64,000 nt of DNA from positions 111,263,388 through 111,327,387 of the forward strand of contig OY829326.1 in the NCBI GenBank assembly GCA_963691655.1, given 5' to 3'. The translations under genes were made by a program, and so were the position numbers. Below the pieces are notes generated by a model. It saw nothing but the letters and a program-made list of their open reading frames with translations. It made no database searches and was not told the origin of the DNA. Origin of the DNA: Toxonevra muliebris. Lineage: Eukaryota; Arthropoda; Insecta; Diptera; Pallopteridae. Of the stretch, positions 47,577 to 59,964 are shown piece by piece; position 1 is the first letter of the stretch; every line of letters begins with the position of its first letter.

Positions 47577-47696
47577 GGGCAGTTTTCTCAATGGCCGGTT
47601 AAGCACTAATCAGACCTAACTACTACTACTACTACTACTACTAACCGACAGTTAAAGCTAGGATTAGTGCTTAACCAAACATTGAGAAAACAGCCC
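47577..47696. mobile_element. 120-bp PIF/Harbinger-type MITE with (CTA)n core
   Basis: The ends GGGCAGTTTTCTCAATG and (inverted) GGGCTGTTTTCTCAATG lead into GGTTAAGCACTAATC on both arms. TAA flanks both (47574-47576, 47697-47699). Three-base TWA duplications and GGGC ends fit PIF/Harbinger. The loop is a microsatellite of about eight CTA units. Confidence 0.85.
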
Positions 47697-48030
47697 TAAA
47701 ATAAGTTAGAAATGTACAAAGGTACTGAATTAACACGAGTCTGCCCAGCGTGACCATTTGTATTTTTATTAGCGTATAAAATATTTTTGAAATTAAAAAA
47801 AAAAAATTTTCTAGGCTGATTCGGGTTAATTGCGTTTCATATGTTATACATATTTTTAAATGTAATTTTCCCCGTGGTTCGAAAGATAATCCTCTTTCGG
47901 GAACTTTCAGTTTGGGTGTGGTATTTTTAACCAAAACCTTCTGACAGCAATAAATATAAAATATCATATAGATAAGCAGTCAAGGAGATGAATCTTGGTT
48001 GCTGTCGAAGCTCATCTTGGGAAGCAAGAA

Positions 48031-48473
48031 GAAGTTTCACTTCTGCCTTGTGTTCGTTAATACACAACTAATTTTTTTTTTTTTTGGGATTAATTCTAGA
48101 ACAAAAATTGCAACTCTGTACCGGTAATGTCGATGACAATTGTAACGAACTCTTTTTTGTGTGCGACATCTTCATGTGATTCCTTGGACATTTGCGCCAT
48201 CTGTATGTGAAATTTATAACTGTCATTAACTTTAAGATGGCGACGCTACACATTATTCTTTCTGCCGTAGGCGTATGTGTGTGTATGTTTTATTGAATTA
48301 AAACTATTTATGAATCGTTTTTACATAGTTTGCTCGTGAATTCAGTTACGGAATATTGATATTTAGCCCCTCATGCATATTGCTCGACAAAATTATGTCG
48401 CATTGCAGACTTACGCGCTGACGTCACATCCGGTTGGTTTTACTCTAGGGCAAGAGAAAAGAAGTTTCACTTC
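48031..48473. mobile_element. GAAGTGAAACTTC family, copy 5, full length
   Basis: It starts GAAGTTTCACTTCTGCCTTG and ends with GAAGTTTCACTTC (48461-48473), so the 13-bp ends are direct repeats. It is inverted relative to copy 4. The flanks of copies 4 and 5 differ, so the 13-mer belongs to the element and is not a duplicated target. No protein was recognised. Confidence 0.85.
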
Positions 48474-51400
48474 AAAAATGAGTAAAAAACACAGTTCCAT
48501 TAGTTCAATCAATCAATTCGATTCGCAATGAAGACAGGTGTAAGATTCGACTGTTAAATTTGACGCACTTCAAGTGCACAGCTCGATCACATGTATTGCA
48601 GTGGATTGAGTTGTTTCGGCAGTGTCCTTGCAAATGATGAAGAAGTCTTTTTCTTCAGATTCAGATGAACTTGAAACCGTTATCGCTGATGTAGAAAGTG
48701 CACGACGACTTTTTTGATGGCAGCCACTAAGGCAATGAATGATATAAATCGCGGGTTGGCCAGTTGCACTATTTATGTGAAATATGCATGGAAAATGCGA
48801 AATCAGGTTCAAAACTGTCAAATATGGCACAACTCCTTACAAAATATTGCTCTTGCTCAGACCTCCCTACTTTCTACATTTTCAAAATGGCCAGCGCAAC
48901 ATGTATACTTTTTGCTTTTCTTGTTAATTTTCTTTGAATAAAATTGATACCGCGAAGTATACAGTTTTTTCTTTTCGATTTACAGTTTTTTAAAATTTTT
49001 TGGTAGAAATATACAGTTTTTGGTCCGAAAAAAGATACGAGCTTCATGTATACATCAAATATTCATTTAAAATTCTTTTAACGGTTTGAAAGGTTATTCA
49101 CTGCTATTCATTTTTTAAGTACTTTGTTACGAGCTTAAAAAAATGGGTGGAAATGCCAATGCTAAGGGCCAACGAAACTTTCAGGAAAAAAATTTAACTC
49201 ACAATAAGGAGAGACACTAGAATGCACGTTGACGTGATAAGTGGCAATGAAAAGTTAAATCATAGCTCGAAACAAATTTGACAGTAGTTGTAACTTCTCA
49301 AAACCACTGCCATCTGAAGGATACTGACAGAACCCCTCACCCTCCCCTACCTACTATAGAATTTATTAATTTATTTATTAATCGTTTGTCTAACCTAGAC
49401 TCCAAACCATACAAAATTAGCATGTGATGCACACTTTATATTAATAGTAACGTATGTAATGTAATTTTCCACTGTGTTTACCCCAGGAGCCAGGAAAGCT
49501 TTGCCTGACTCGGCTCACTATTTGGTCCTTCATTCTTAATGAATTCTAAGGACAAAGCTGTACTAAAAAGACCTGGTTGCAGTCAAGGATATTACTAACA
49601 TATTGTTTTGGCAGCAGAAACAAGAGCAGAAACTCCCTCTGGAGCGTTTGTATTAGAATGTGTTATGTCAACAGCATTTTTTCAAGGGAGACTGCCCAGA
49701 AAGGATACCCAGAACAAGGTCATTCCCTAACCCTCCTTAGATTCAGAACTGACTCACAAATTGTAAAATGATTAAGGTTAAGGAGTTAAATCATTTTTTT
49801 TAAATGAATCTAAGCTTGCTCTGGAGATTGTATTCCATGTTTTGAAAAGCATTGATTTTTGCAATAAATCAACCTCTTCCTTTGGATCCGTTAGTGCTCA
49901 AAACAATAAAAACTTTGCTTTCTTCGGTACTTTTCTTCGTTTTCTTTGAGTTAGCTTGCTCCACGACTTGACTACCTGCTCGATATTTTGTGTATTCTCA
50001 AGCTAAACCTCTATTGAAGAAGGAACGAAGAAGAAAACCCCTGAAATAATTTTGTTTTGTAACGCCAACCAGAAACTTAGCATTAACAGAACCATCATGC
50101 TTATGTGGAAAACTAAGCGTTTAATTTAAACATTTTCAAATTTTTTTGAATTATTTAATGTTGTTTAGCTTTTTTCCAAAAAAAATTTCTTATCGTAGAT
50201 TTCAAAATACTGCAAATTTCACCAATTCCATATGTATTGCTTAACAAATTTATGAATTTTGCTTGCCAAAAATAAAATTTCTTCTTACTTACGTTTTTAA
50301 ATAGCAAATTATTTTTATATCGCCACGACATATGCGCTCAGGCCAAGTGACCCAAATATTATGCTATATCAGCAGGATATTCAAGATTTATTAACTGATT
50401 TATGATTTTTTTTTTTGTTTTGGAAATGAGCTGTAAGTTTATATGTTAGCAATGTTTTTGAAGTCTTCCCACAAATTCTTTAATGTTAAAAGAAAAAATA
50501 AAGAATCGAAAAATTCTTATTTTGTAAATTTTACAATTTTAAATTTAGTGCATGAAAAAAGAAGAAAAGAAGAGTACCTTGGGGGCGCTTGTAATGGGAG
50601 CAGGAACATGTGAATTTCCTGCAATAAAAGCTTTTTACTTTTACATTTGCATGTGCATTAACGATGCATGCATTCAAAAATATGTAAAATTACCCAAGGA
50701 CGTTTACGTATATGTGCGTATATTGAGTTAAATTGCAACTTCAGGCTACACTAGCAACATTTTCCCGAAAGAAACTATTATGCGTTACAAAACTTAAATA
50801 TTCTACATGTGTATGTAAATATATATAGTTTTTAACTTTTTTTTTTTTATAAAAAAAGAGTAAAAGAAAAATTATTGTCATCTCTGAAAAAACGCAACGA
50901 ACTCAAAAAATAATCATACATATGTACATAGTTTATGAGAAATATTAATGGAAATGCAATTCACATATTGAAATATGTTAAACTAATTTGTTTGGTAAAA
51001 AAAAGTAACAGGTATATTTGCCCCAAAGTGGCTTTAAAATATTCAGATTTAATATTTCATGCCGGATAATAGTCACCTGAAAAACATTCATTGTTGACCT
51101 TTCTGTTTTGCTAACTATGCAATTTTTACTTATCAACGTTGATTTTTATGCTTCCGGCTTTAAAATACACACATATTTGCTATGAAAAATGCGAAAGAGT
51201 GCGATATCGTATTTAATGAATTATGAGCTGAAAAATTTATTATTATATATTTTTTTAAATTACATGCATGCGTATTTTTGAAGTTTTTTTTTTTTAAGTG
51301 ACGGATATAATTCAGCACTGATTTTTAATTACTTTTTAAATCTGTTCTTGCTTATAGTTTTAATAACAGTTCAAGAGGTCGGTTTTTTAATACATTACCG

Positions 51401-51600
51401 CTAATCATTCATATCATTTACATGATTAGTTCCACTTCCACGTGTTTAATTTTGTCAACATTCTTCTCAGTTATTGCTATCAACATCCCATCTTAACATA
51501 CAAACCAACACCATCTTTCTTACTATGGCTCTCTAATAACTATCAGCATACATCATTTACAACAAAATTTTGAATGCTTGCCTTATTATGGTTCCCCATA
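48474..51600. other. No gene seen
   Basis: AT-rich, with somewhat more balanced composition at 48540-48900 and 49480-49760. The frames there (48570-48830 minus, 49577-49771 plus) match nothing I know. They could be unrecognised transposon pieces or untranslated exon sequence. Confidence 0.4.
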
Positions 51601-51841
51601 TCGCTGCCTTAATTTGCTAAAGCCCTAACACGCATTTTTCAAATTTTACAGGAGAACCAAAAAACATTTTTGTATTTGGTGTACTGTTTCGAGAATTTGT
51701 AATTTAAACTAAAAGAAAAGATTGCAAGTTTTCAGTGTAGGTTTCTAAAATTTTCGGTACAGGGCACATTTTTTATCATAATCCATTGAAAACTCTATAC
51801 TGAAAAACTGATGTTAGGGCCTTAGCAAAATAAGGCAGAGA
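51601..51841. mobile_element. 241-bp TA-targeting MITE
   Basis: TCGCTGCCTTAATTTGCTAA and the inverted TCTCTGCCTTATTTTGCTAA continue through GCCCTAACA for about 40 bp. TA flanks both sides (51599-51600, 51842-51843). Non-coding. Confidence 0.87.
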
Positions 51842-52566
51842 TACATATACACCTTTTGAAGCATTTCCTTTGTATGCCAAAACACTTTCACTTTCTTCCT
51901 AACAACTACTACTAATCATCCGCCTTCACACACAAACTGCCTGTGTGTTCTTTGCAATGGTTTCTCAGGTATACAGTTTCAAACATTTTATTTGCATGGG
52001 AGGTGTCACGCATATTTTATTTATTCCATTAATTTTTTTTTCTAGCATTTTCCATTGGCAATCAAAGCTCTCTAACCACAAATAATTTAGGAAATATACC
52101 TTATAAAACCGAGGTGGAACAGTCACTAACTCAAGTGTACCCATACTTTACCCACCAAATTCCATTAACAAATCATGTTATCATTCTAAATCTTGCACTA
52201 CAAATAGTTTCTAGGATATACAATAATGAAAATTCAGGCTATATGGAAAGTTCCTCGCTGTCTTTTTCAATCCTAACCACATTTTTTTTTTTTGTGGCGT
52301 GATTTTATCAACCAATGTGGGTAAACGGTTCTGGAAATATATATAAAAGCATTAGAGTTGAACGGAAAAGGCCACGCCTATCCATATTTTTTCATAGAAT
52401 GCCATTGACAAATAACGTTTTTTAGAGACGTGCCACAAATGAGTAATGAATAATGCTTTTTGTGTGTTTGCATGTTTTATATTCACTTTTGTCGGTATTT
52501 GTTTTTTGTTGTATATTTATTTTTTTTTCCACCACACCGATAAAAAAAAAATATGTTGAAAAAAAA

Positions 52567-52680
52567 GAAGTTATTTCGTCCCCGCTTCAAGTGGGATTTG
52601 AACTCACTATTTCACAACTCTTCCCTACATGCACTTCTTTTACCTCACTTCTAACCAACTCATCCACACACCACTATGAA
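52567..52680 (-). repeat. tRNA-like segment, probably a second SINE family or tRNA pseudogene
   Basis: On the minus strand TGAGTTGGTTAG (52651-52662) fits an A box and GTTCAAATCCCAC (52591-52603) a B box, 47 bases apart. That spacing would fit a tRNA with a long variable arm. No acceptor stem could be closed, so a functional tRNA gene is unlikely. There is no clear poly-A or target duplication. Confidence 0.5.
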
Positions 52681-53511
52681 ATGTTGGGATCAAATTAGTA
52701 ATATGTAGTTACATTCATGCAAAAGAAAAAGAATTTCAAACGCAAAGCTCATACGCATTATTTTCTGCTTTGTATGGTGGAAATCACAGGGAGCGAAATA
52801 AAAAAGTCTTTGGCTTTGATTCTAGGAAAAACATAAATATTTACAATAACAAATGTAACGGGAACAAATTTTTAATATAAAAATGCATTTTACAGGTAAA
52901 CTATTAACTTTAGATATATGCCACCACTGACTTTATTTTAGCAAACGATAATCTATAATCTTTCTATACATAGTTTTTATGTACCTCTTATAGTTTAAGC
53001 AGCATTTTGCATTAAGTAGCTAAATTTTATAAAAAAGCTGACTTTGGTCCAAATAATGATCTATATTAAAGAAACTATTTAAAATTAATTTAAAATAAAT
53101 ATCGACTTAACTCGATAAATGTCCATAGCATACATTAAATACTAAATTTCATTACAATCCGTTGCGAAATATAGAAACCTATTAGGACTAAACATTTAAC
53201 ATAGCTCTTTTTATATATATAGAAGATAAATATTTATGTACATTTTATAATAAATAAATAAATTTGAAAAATATGAGAAACGTGCATGGGGCTATATTGT
53301 GTTGATATGTTCTAAGAATTTTGTTATTTAAGTAAGCAACGAATACGTGAATTTTTCAAAATCATGTCAGATTTCCATATTGTTATACAGTTTTAATGGG
53401 TACACCGTTCAGAGCTTTTTGCTGCAGTCCATTAATTCGTTTCCCCCACCTCTACAAAATGATGTTTAAATACAATACAAAAGCAGAAGTTGTGTGGCTG
53501 TAATTTTTCGG

Positions 53512-53866
53512 GTCTAGAAGTTAGACCATGTTCACCATACGTTTTGTCGCTGGGTCGCTGAATCCGAATTCAAGGTCCGAAAAACCCCAGCACGTCAGCA
53601 TTCTGACATAACCTTAAAAAACCTCACAAAAAATTTGTTTCAAGTCCGGGAATCAGACCATGTTTAACGAACGAACGTTTATTATATCTTTTTGGGGTCG
53701 CTGAATTTAAACCGAGGTCCAAAAAAACCAGGCAGGGTTTCGACCTAACATTATAAAACTTTTTTCCCAAGTCCGGGGGTCAGATCATGTTTATTATATG
53801 TTTTTGGGGACACTGAATCCGAAACCGTAGTCTAAAAAACTCCTGTACGTCGGGGTTTTAGTTTTC
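53512..53866. repeat. Tandem array, three units of 127-132 bp
   Basis: The units start GTCTAGAAGTTAGACCATG (53512), GTCCGGGAATCAGACCATG (53644) and GTCCGGGGGTCAGATCATG (53771). All contain GGGGTCGCTGAATCCGAA-like and GGTCCAAAAAACC-like blocks in order. They are diverged, so the array is not young. Confidence 0.85.
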
Positions 53867-56389
53867 AAAGCAAATCGCGAAATTTATTCATCCGACTTAC
53901 GTGTCCTTCAATCCAAATTTCTGAAATTTTCGGAGGCTGAGTTAAAAGAGGGAGTATTCGGCGAACCACAAATTCGCTCTATGTCCGAAGATATAAATTT
54001 CATTGGTACAATAAATCGACTTGAGAAATTGTATCGCCGTGGCAAAAAAATAATAATGGAAATACCCTTTTTTCCCGACAACAAGTATATATAACCCCTT
54101 AATATACGGCTAAATTCAAAACTTTGAAGAGTTAAACAACTTAGATAATGAGCTATTTTGGTATTTATGACGACTGCATTTATAAAAAAAATGTAACTTA
54201 TCTGGCAAAAACTGCATCTTTAAGGCCACCTTTTAAAAATATGCTGTAAAACTTTTGTATCAATATTTCCAGTATTTCAAATTCGACAGCCAATTTAGCA
54301 GGTAAGCGCAGAAGCAGATAAAAGGGCCGATTGAAGTTTAAACTCATTTGTTTCGAAACTATATTTTTATGCACGGTGGGACACAAAAAATAAAAACTAC
54401 TCGACCGTTTTGTCTCAAATTTTACTATATTATTCAGAAAACCAGTGCTTACGCTAAAAAAAAACGTTCTACGTTGAATACTTCTTACTTTTTTCATACA
54501 AAAAGTAGTGAAAAAACGGTTTATTTTATGTGGTTTAGGTATCATTATTATTTCAGCACATTTCCATAGAAAAGGAAAGTGGTTTATTTATTTTTTTTTA
54601 TTTATTTAATTAAAACTTAATCCTAGCACAACAATTAAATATTTTATTTTATAGTGCTAGTCACAATTTCGTAAAGTAAATTTCAACAACGCGCCATTTT
54701 GTCAAATTTTTTTTTTCATTTTAGTTCCTGCGATAACTACTAAGCTAAGTTAAGTTTCTCATGAGTGCAACGAAAACGCGATTTTTCACGTGCCTGTTGT
54801 TGTTGAAGCTTTTGCACTCATCCTCTCTCTATTTTCTGAAGTTTTTTTTTCTGTTAATACTCTTTGCACTTATTATCGACACAAACACGACGTAGTACAC
54901 GTATATAACATATGAGAAGAAAGCATGAAAGAAAACTGCGAGAAGTCAACTCTCTCATAAAATCATGCGTATATAGCCGATGCTCATATGATTTCGTTCG
55001 CCAAACACTAACAACAGCATAACTTTGTTGCTCATTAGTTTTGTATTTAGTGCAACAACAATGCGATTTGCATTGCAAAATTTTCGATTTACCCTCGCTA
55101 ACGAAGTTTCACTTCAAGAACTTAAGTTTGGTTTTCCCTTTCTACTACACTTTTCCTGCTCATTACATCAGAATTTTTTTAAGTCGGACCTAATTGACTC
55201 AATCAAAGATTTGGAAATTGATAAACAAGGAGTTTCTCTAGAGACATAAACAATTGTAACCTCTTCTTTTTTTTTTTTTTTGATCAGTGGAAAATCCAAA
55301 ACCTGCCCCACCAGCAAGATCCGTTTTTTGAAGAGGACAACTGTAACACCATTTTAGTTTACTTAAAATTATAATTTCTTTTTTTTATTACTATATTTAT
55401 ATATTGTTAAAGTAGTAAAGTATATCTACAAAGTTTAAATACAATTGCTCATTATTTCATTAAAAACAAAATCCTTAAAACTCACCAAATTCAAGGGCGC
55501 TAGACCAGAAGGTCCCCTTAAGTTTCAACAGTAGGCATATTTGCCCAAAAACAATTTTTTCGAAATAGCTTAATCACCCGCCAGGTTCTTCATTTAACTA
55601 GAGAAACGTTCTCCTTTTTTATTTACGATGATTTATTCTCGAGTTTTGTGGAGAAAACCCCATGAAAAAGATCACCTATTACTTCAACATGAATAAATTT
55701 TTTTCAATCACTTTTTTTGTACACGTTCTTCAATAACACTATGTGACACATTTTATTAATACAGGTTTTCATTTCGGATATTAAAAGAAAAAGTTCTATT
55801 GAGGGATCCTGCAGTTTTTTTTTTTACATAGGTAAAGTTAAAAACTTTATATTTTGAAAGTTTTGCCCTAGGACTGAGTTTAAATAGTTTTAAAAATAAT
55901 TAAAAACAAAGAAAGAATTACCGAATTATTTAAAATTTAGACACACCTAAAAGAAAATAAAGTGCTAAATTTTTAGCCATTATTTGGAATTTTTCTATCA
56001 GTAAAAAGGGGGGATAATCATTGAAAAGTGAAACAGGGGGTCATGATATTTCCATTTATATTTTTAAAATTAAATTTTAAATCGAAAGAATATAAGACTA
56101 AATTCTGTACTCTCACATTACAGAGATTTTTTTCAGAAAATCACATGCCACACCATTATTATCTCCCTTTCTTGTTCTTTCCACAAATTTAATCGCTTCT
56201 AACGAGGCATTTTGTGATGGAAAAAAGCTTTCATTATTCTATATGTCGAAGGATGGTTATGAGAAGACAAAGGATGGCTATGCGTCATTCCTTCAATATA
56301 AATTTTAATAATTTCTTTCAATTAGCGATCCCGCAACCGATGTCTTTGAGTGTTTCTTCAATTTTCATTTCGTTCTTTCATATTTTTTC
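53867..56389. other. No gene seen
   Basis: AT-rich. GAAGTTTCACTTCAAG at 55105 is a lone 13-mer of the 28.8-48 kb family. A T run at 55264-55280, followed by sequence whose complement reads like a retroposon tail, is possible but has no target duplication that I can see. Confidence 0.4.
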
Positions 56390-56472
56390 ATTCCACACAT
56401 TTTCCCCAGCGCCATCTATGTATCTTATTACATTCCACAAACTTCACTAGCGCCATCTATGTATCACATCAC
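56390..56472. repeat. Tandem duplication, period 41 bp
   Basis: CATTCCACA followed by AGCGCCATCTATGTATC occurs at 56390-56424 and again at 56431-56465. The 17-base end is identical in the two copies. Confidence 0.8.
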
Positions 56473-56654
56473 TTCGGCTGCGATTCCGCTCAAGTGTTGC
56501 CACACTTAACATTAACTATCAAATCCATATTTCAATATTTTACTCATCTACGACATATACAAAATATTCCTTTTTGTTGCCTTTCAAATTATAAGCTTTT
56601 CAAGCTATGTTCTAGAACAAAAACTTCAGATCAAAAACAGTTAATCACCTAGAA

Positions 56655-56905
56655 AAACTGTAAATGCAGCATTGCTCAGCATCAGCTCTTCTCTTCGCAT
56701 CCGAAGTCAAACCCCATGCCAAAAAGAACAAATCGAATTCAGTCGAATAGGGTAACTTATATATCAAATTTATTTTTTCATATTTCTATAAAAAAAGAAA
56801 TGAAAACTATTTGAAAATCGTTTAGTAGATTTTATTTTTTTTCCATCCACTGGCAATTAATATCAAAAATTTGAAGAAAGCTATCCATATCTCTAGTGAT
56901 CAGAA
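56655..56905 (-). mobile_element. Inverted fragment of the 22809 hAT MITE family
   Basis: Read on the minus strand, ATTAATTGCCAGTGGATGGA, AAAATCTACTAAACGAT, AATTCGATTTGTTCTT, CATGGGGTTTGACTTCGGAT and CTGAGCAATGCTGCATT follow the order of 22886-23110. Only the left third of the element is present, without ends. Confidence 0.75.
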
Positions 56906-57789
56906 CCCTTAAAATGTCCTCCGTCTTTTAATTTAAATAAATTAAATAACGTTTAATTTACTTAAATGTTTTTTATTATTTTGAAATGCCTTTGAGGATA
57001 AATTTTAAATTTAACATGATAATAAGTATGAACACTTTTAAATGTCACTTTATGTTTTTTTTTTTTTTTGTACTCTGTATAACTTCACTTGTTAAAAACT
57101 CACACGTTCCATGAATAAATATTTACGTAGATAGTTAGACAATAAATTACAACACACTTGATGTTGACAACAATGAACAATCCACACGCATTTCATGCAA
57201 CACAAAGTTGCTACAATGACACTCAGCATTGCGGCGCTTTGTGTGCGCGTTTTTAACCGAGCACATTACATAAAGCTTGAACAACTCGAACAAGGACAAC
57301 GTGTGCAGGAGATTCTCAGTAGCTCATTGAGAATACAAAAATAAATACAGAATAAAAAAGAAAAAGTTAAAACAAAGGTTTTATAATTGTGAAACTTTTT
57401 ATACAGTTTATATAAATATATAAAGTTTAAATAAACATAAATATACTGTGTATGTTAACACATTTACAAGTATAACTATAATTATGCACAAATATTACAT
57501 AAGCAGGTGAATTCTGTATGTAAGTAATTGCAGAATATAATGTGCACATGTGTGCAAAACAGATACAAAGCCAGACAAATAAAACCTTGCATCATTTTAC
57601 ACTATAACACTATTTGAAAAAAGTTCTGTATCATTTTTTAAGAGTTTTTCATGGAGATTATGACAATCATTTTCCAAGAATATTTGTGGCTTAAAAAAAA
57701 TATATAAATCAACCTACTCCTCTCATGTCCCACTCAAATACCCATTTACATAATTACATAAAAAAAGTTTAAGTATATATTTTTTTTTT
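56906..57789. other. No gene seen
   Basis: AT-rich with a T run near 57055-57069. No frame or repeat is supported. Confidence 0.45.
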
Positions 57790-58810
57790 AGAACTTTCCC
57801 GAAATTCAACCTGATCACGATCATCAATAAAAATGTGTTTCGGAATAGGTGCAACACAAAACCACCTGGGCCGGGAGTTGATTGTAAGCGTATTTTCACT
57901 GATGGCTCCAGAACAGAATTCGGTTCGGGTTCTGGGGTATTTATTGAAAATGATGGAGTGCAACTTCACTTCTCACTTGGGTTGTATGCTTCTGTTTTTC
58001 AAGCAGAAATTTTTGCAATCAAGGCAATAGATCATGTTATTGATAATGGTTGGAGAGAAGGAAGTATCTGTGAATTTAGTGACAGATACTGGTTAAATAA
58101 ACTGGTTATGCATTGCAAATCCAAGCTTGATTGTGTTGGAAAACACAATAGCCTGCTGTTGATATGGGTTCCTGGACACTGAGGAATTTCAGGAAATGAA
58201 TCGGCTGACCTTCTGGCCAGAAAGGGTTTGGAAACTGGTTTCCTGGGCCCAGAACCTGTACTCTCTTTGTCGTCTACAGCCATCAAGACCACCAATAATG
58301 AGTGGGTCGACTTGCCTCACAATCGTAAATGGGAGGACCTGAGGGGCTTTAGACAGACAAATACCATGTTACCTGTTATCTCGAAGCGTCTAACAGACTT
58401 TCTGTTATCACTTAACAGAAAGAGTTGTAGGCAGCTGGTGAGATATAAATACAGGTCATTTCTCTTGGGCCAAACATTTGCATATGATTGCCCTGGGAGC
58501 TAGTGCCTTCTGTGCTTCCTGTAGTTTGGAGGAAGAATGTGAAGAAACGGCGGACCACTTTCTTAGTGTCTGCCCCGCTTTCTGCCAAATCAGATTAAGC
58601 ATATTTGGTACTGGAGTGTTGGGAGACGAACACCTGAGCTCTCTAACACCGCAGGATCCACTAAGATTTATTAATAAATATGGTAGATTTAAAGAATAGC
58701 AAAAGGGAACAGAGGATATAGTACAATGGACGTAAAACTTGTCTGAGTGCTATATTCTTGAATACTTCTTTTGTCTGTTCCAACAAAAAAAAAAAAGAAA
58801 AAAACACAAA
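57790..58810 (+). mobile_element. 3' end of a non-LTR retrotransposon (LINE) with RNase H
   Basis: This is a 5'-truncated insertion that retains the RNase H domain, the C-terminal zinc knuckle and an A-rich tail (about 58783-58807). The left boundary is uncertain; the T run at 57780 may be host DNA. RNase H downstream of the reverse transcriptase occurs in I-, Loa- and some R1-like LINEs. The clade cannot be set without the RT part. Confidence 0.85.
57835..58699 (+). pseudogene. LINE ORF2 C-terminus: RNase H and CCHC motif, broken
   Basis: In frame from 57835, RNase H motifs follow in order: IFTDGSRTEFGSGSG (first Asp), SVFQAEIFAI (Glu), EFSDRYW (Asp) and SGNESADLLARKG (last Asp). TGA at 58180-58182 interrupts the conserved VPGHWGISGNE segment where Trp is expected. 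The frame continues to about 58480, then shifts: the next frame reads IALGASAFCASCSLEEE and ETADHFLSVCPAF, a Cys2-His-Cys knuckle normal for LINE ends. It stops at 58697-58699. So there is one nonsense codon and one frameshift. Confidence 0.88.
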
Positions 58811-59964
58811 ACCGAAATTTTGAATAGTGTACAATTTTTTTAAATTAAAAATAATATTAAAACAAAATTCAAGACTTTTTTTTGTGTTTGCAAGATAAAA
58901 TTTGTTCTCCGGTTTATGCATAATTTAAATTTAAATAATTTAACTTATACATAATTTGTCTAGATGTTGTTTTGATTTTGTGTTAGATTCGTTTTTGCTC
59001 TGTTTTTTTTTTTCAATTCATTTAGTATAAAATATTCATTCAAAGCCTTTCAGATAAGAACTGATTGCAATTTAACTTTTTCACCCAAATAGCACCAGAC
59101 AGTAATATAAATTTCGCAAAAGGCCAAATGAACCGTATTAAATTCTAGAAAAATTGAAAAGAACAATCTACACAATCTATACGCACCTACATACAAATAT
59201 ACAAACGTGACCGTAAATACCCAGCAAAAACTTTTGCACTTCTACATACACTGAAACATAAACCGGTAGATTTTCAATATTCGCTGAGAAAAAACGGCCT
59301 CGTTCGGAGCGTGGTTTAAAGAAAACCTTTTTCGGTCTGGCAGTGATATTTCTTGGATAAATAAAATCTCAACTGCTGTATGTAAACGGTAACGATTTGT
59401 GCGAATTTTGCTCAGCTGAACTTAGCTCGGCGTCGATGAACATTAGAACAGTTTAAAATGCAGAACTTCTTATAAAATTAAAAAATCCGGCAGATTATGT
59501 AGTCATCGACTAAAATTTCATAGAAATCGGTGGATGCTATATGCTGTCACAATTCGAAAATGTGAATTTTTTCGACTATTTTGGATGATTTTGAGTTATA
59601 TTTTCTATAGCGGTTTATCATTTTTGGTGGACTTAGTAGATGCTGTTAAATGCTAAAAAAAATAAATCTGAAATTTTCTCTGAAATATAGTACCGTTATG
59701 ATGGCAAATATTTGAAATAAATAATGAAACTCATATATATATCAACTTTGTGCACTTGGAACCATGTCACTATTTTTTCTCCCAATATTGGAATTATGCT
59801 CATTCGATTAGGCGTTCTTTTTAATATATAAGTTTTAATTAGAAAAAAACACCAAATATTAATGTTTTTATTTTTAATAAAAAAATTTAAAATATAAATA
59901 TTACTCAACAGAAAGGGCCATTGCCATTAACTAAGCAGAATTCTTAAGCTTAACAATAATATTT
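58811..59964. other. No gene seen
   Basis: AT-rich between the LINE tail and the mariner relic. No 5' TIR of the mariner could be identified here. Confidence 0.45.

Noticed and set aside
52567..52680. Functional tRNA gene
   Set aside because: A and B boxes are present, but no acceptor stem, anticodon arm or terminator could be assembled.
56214..56652. Overlapping plus-strand frames of 78 and 100 codons
   Set aside because: They run through a 41-bp tandem duplication and a hAT MITE fragment, so they are not a gene.
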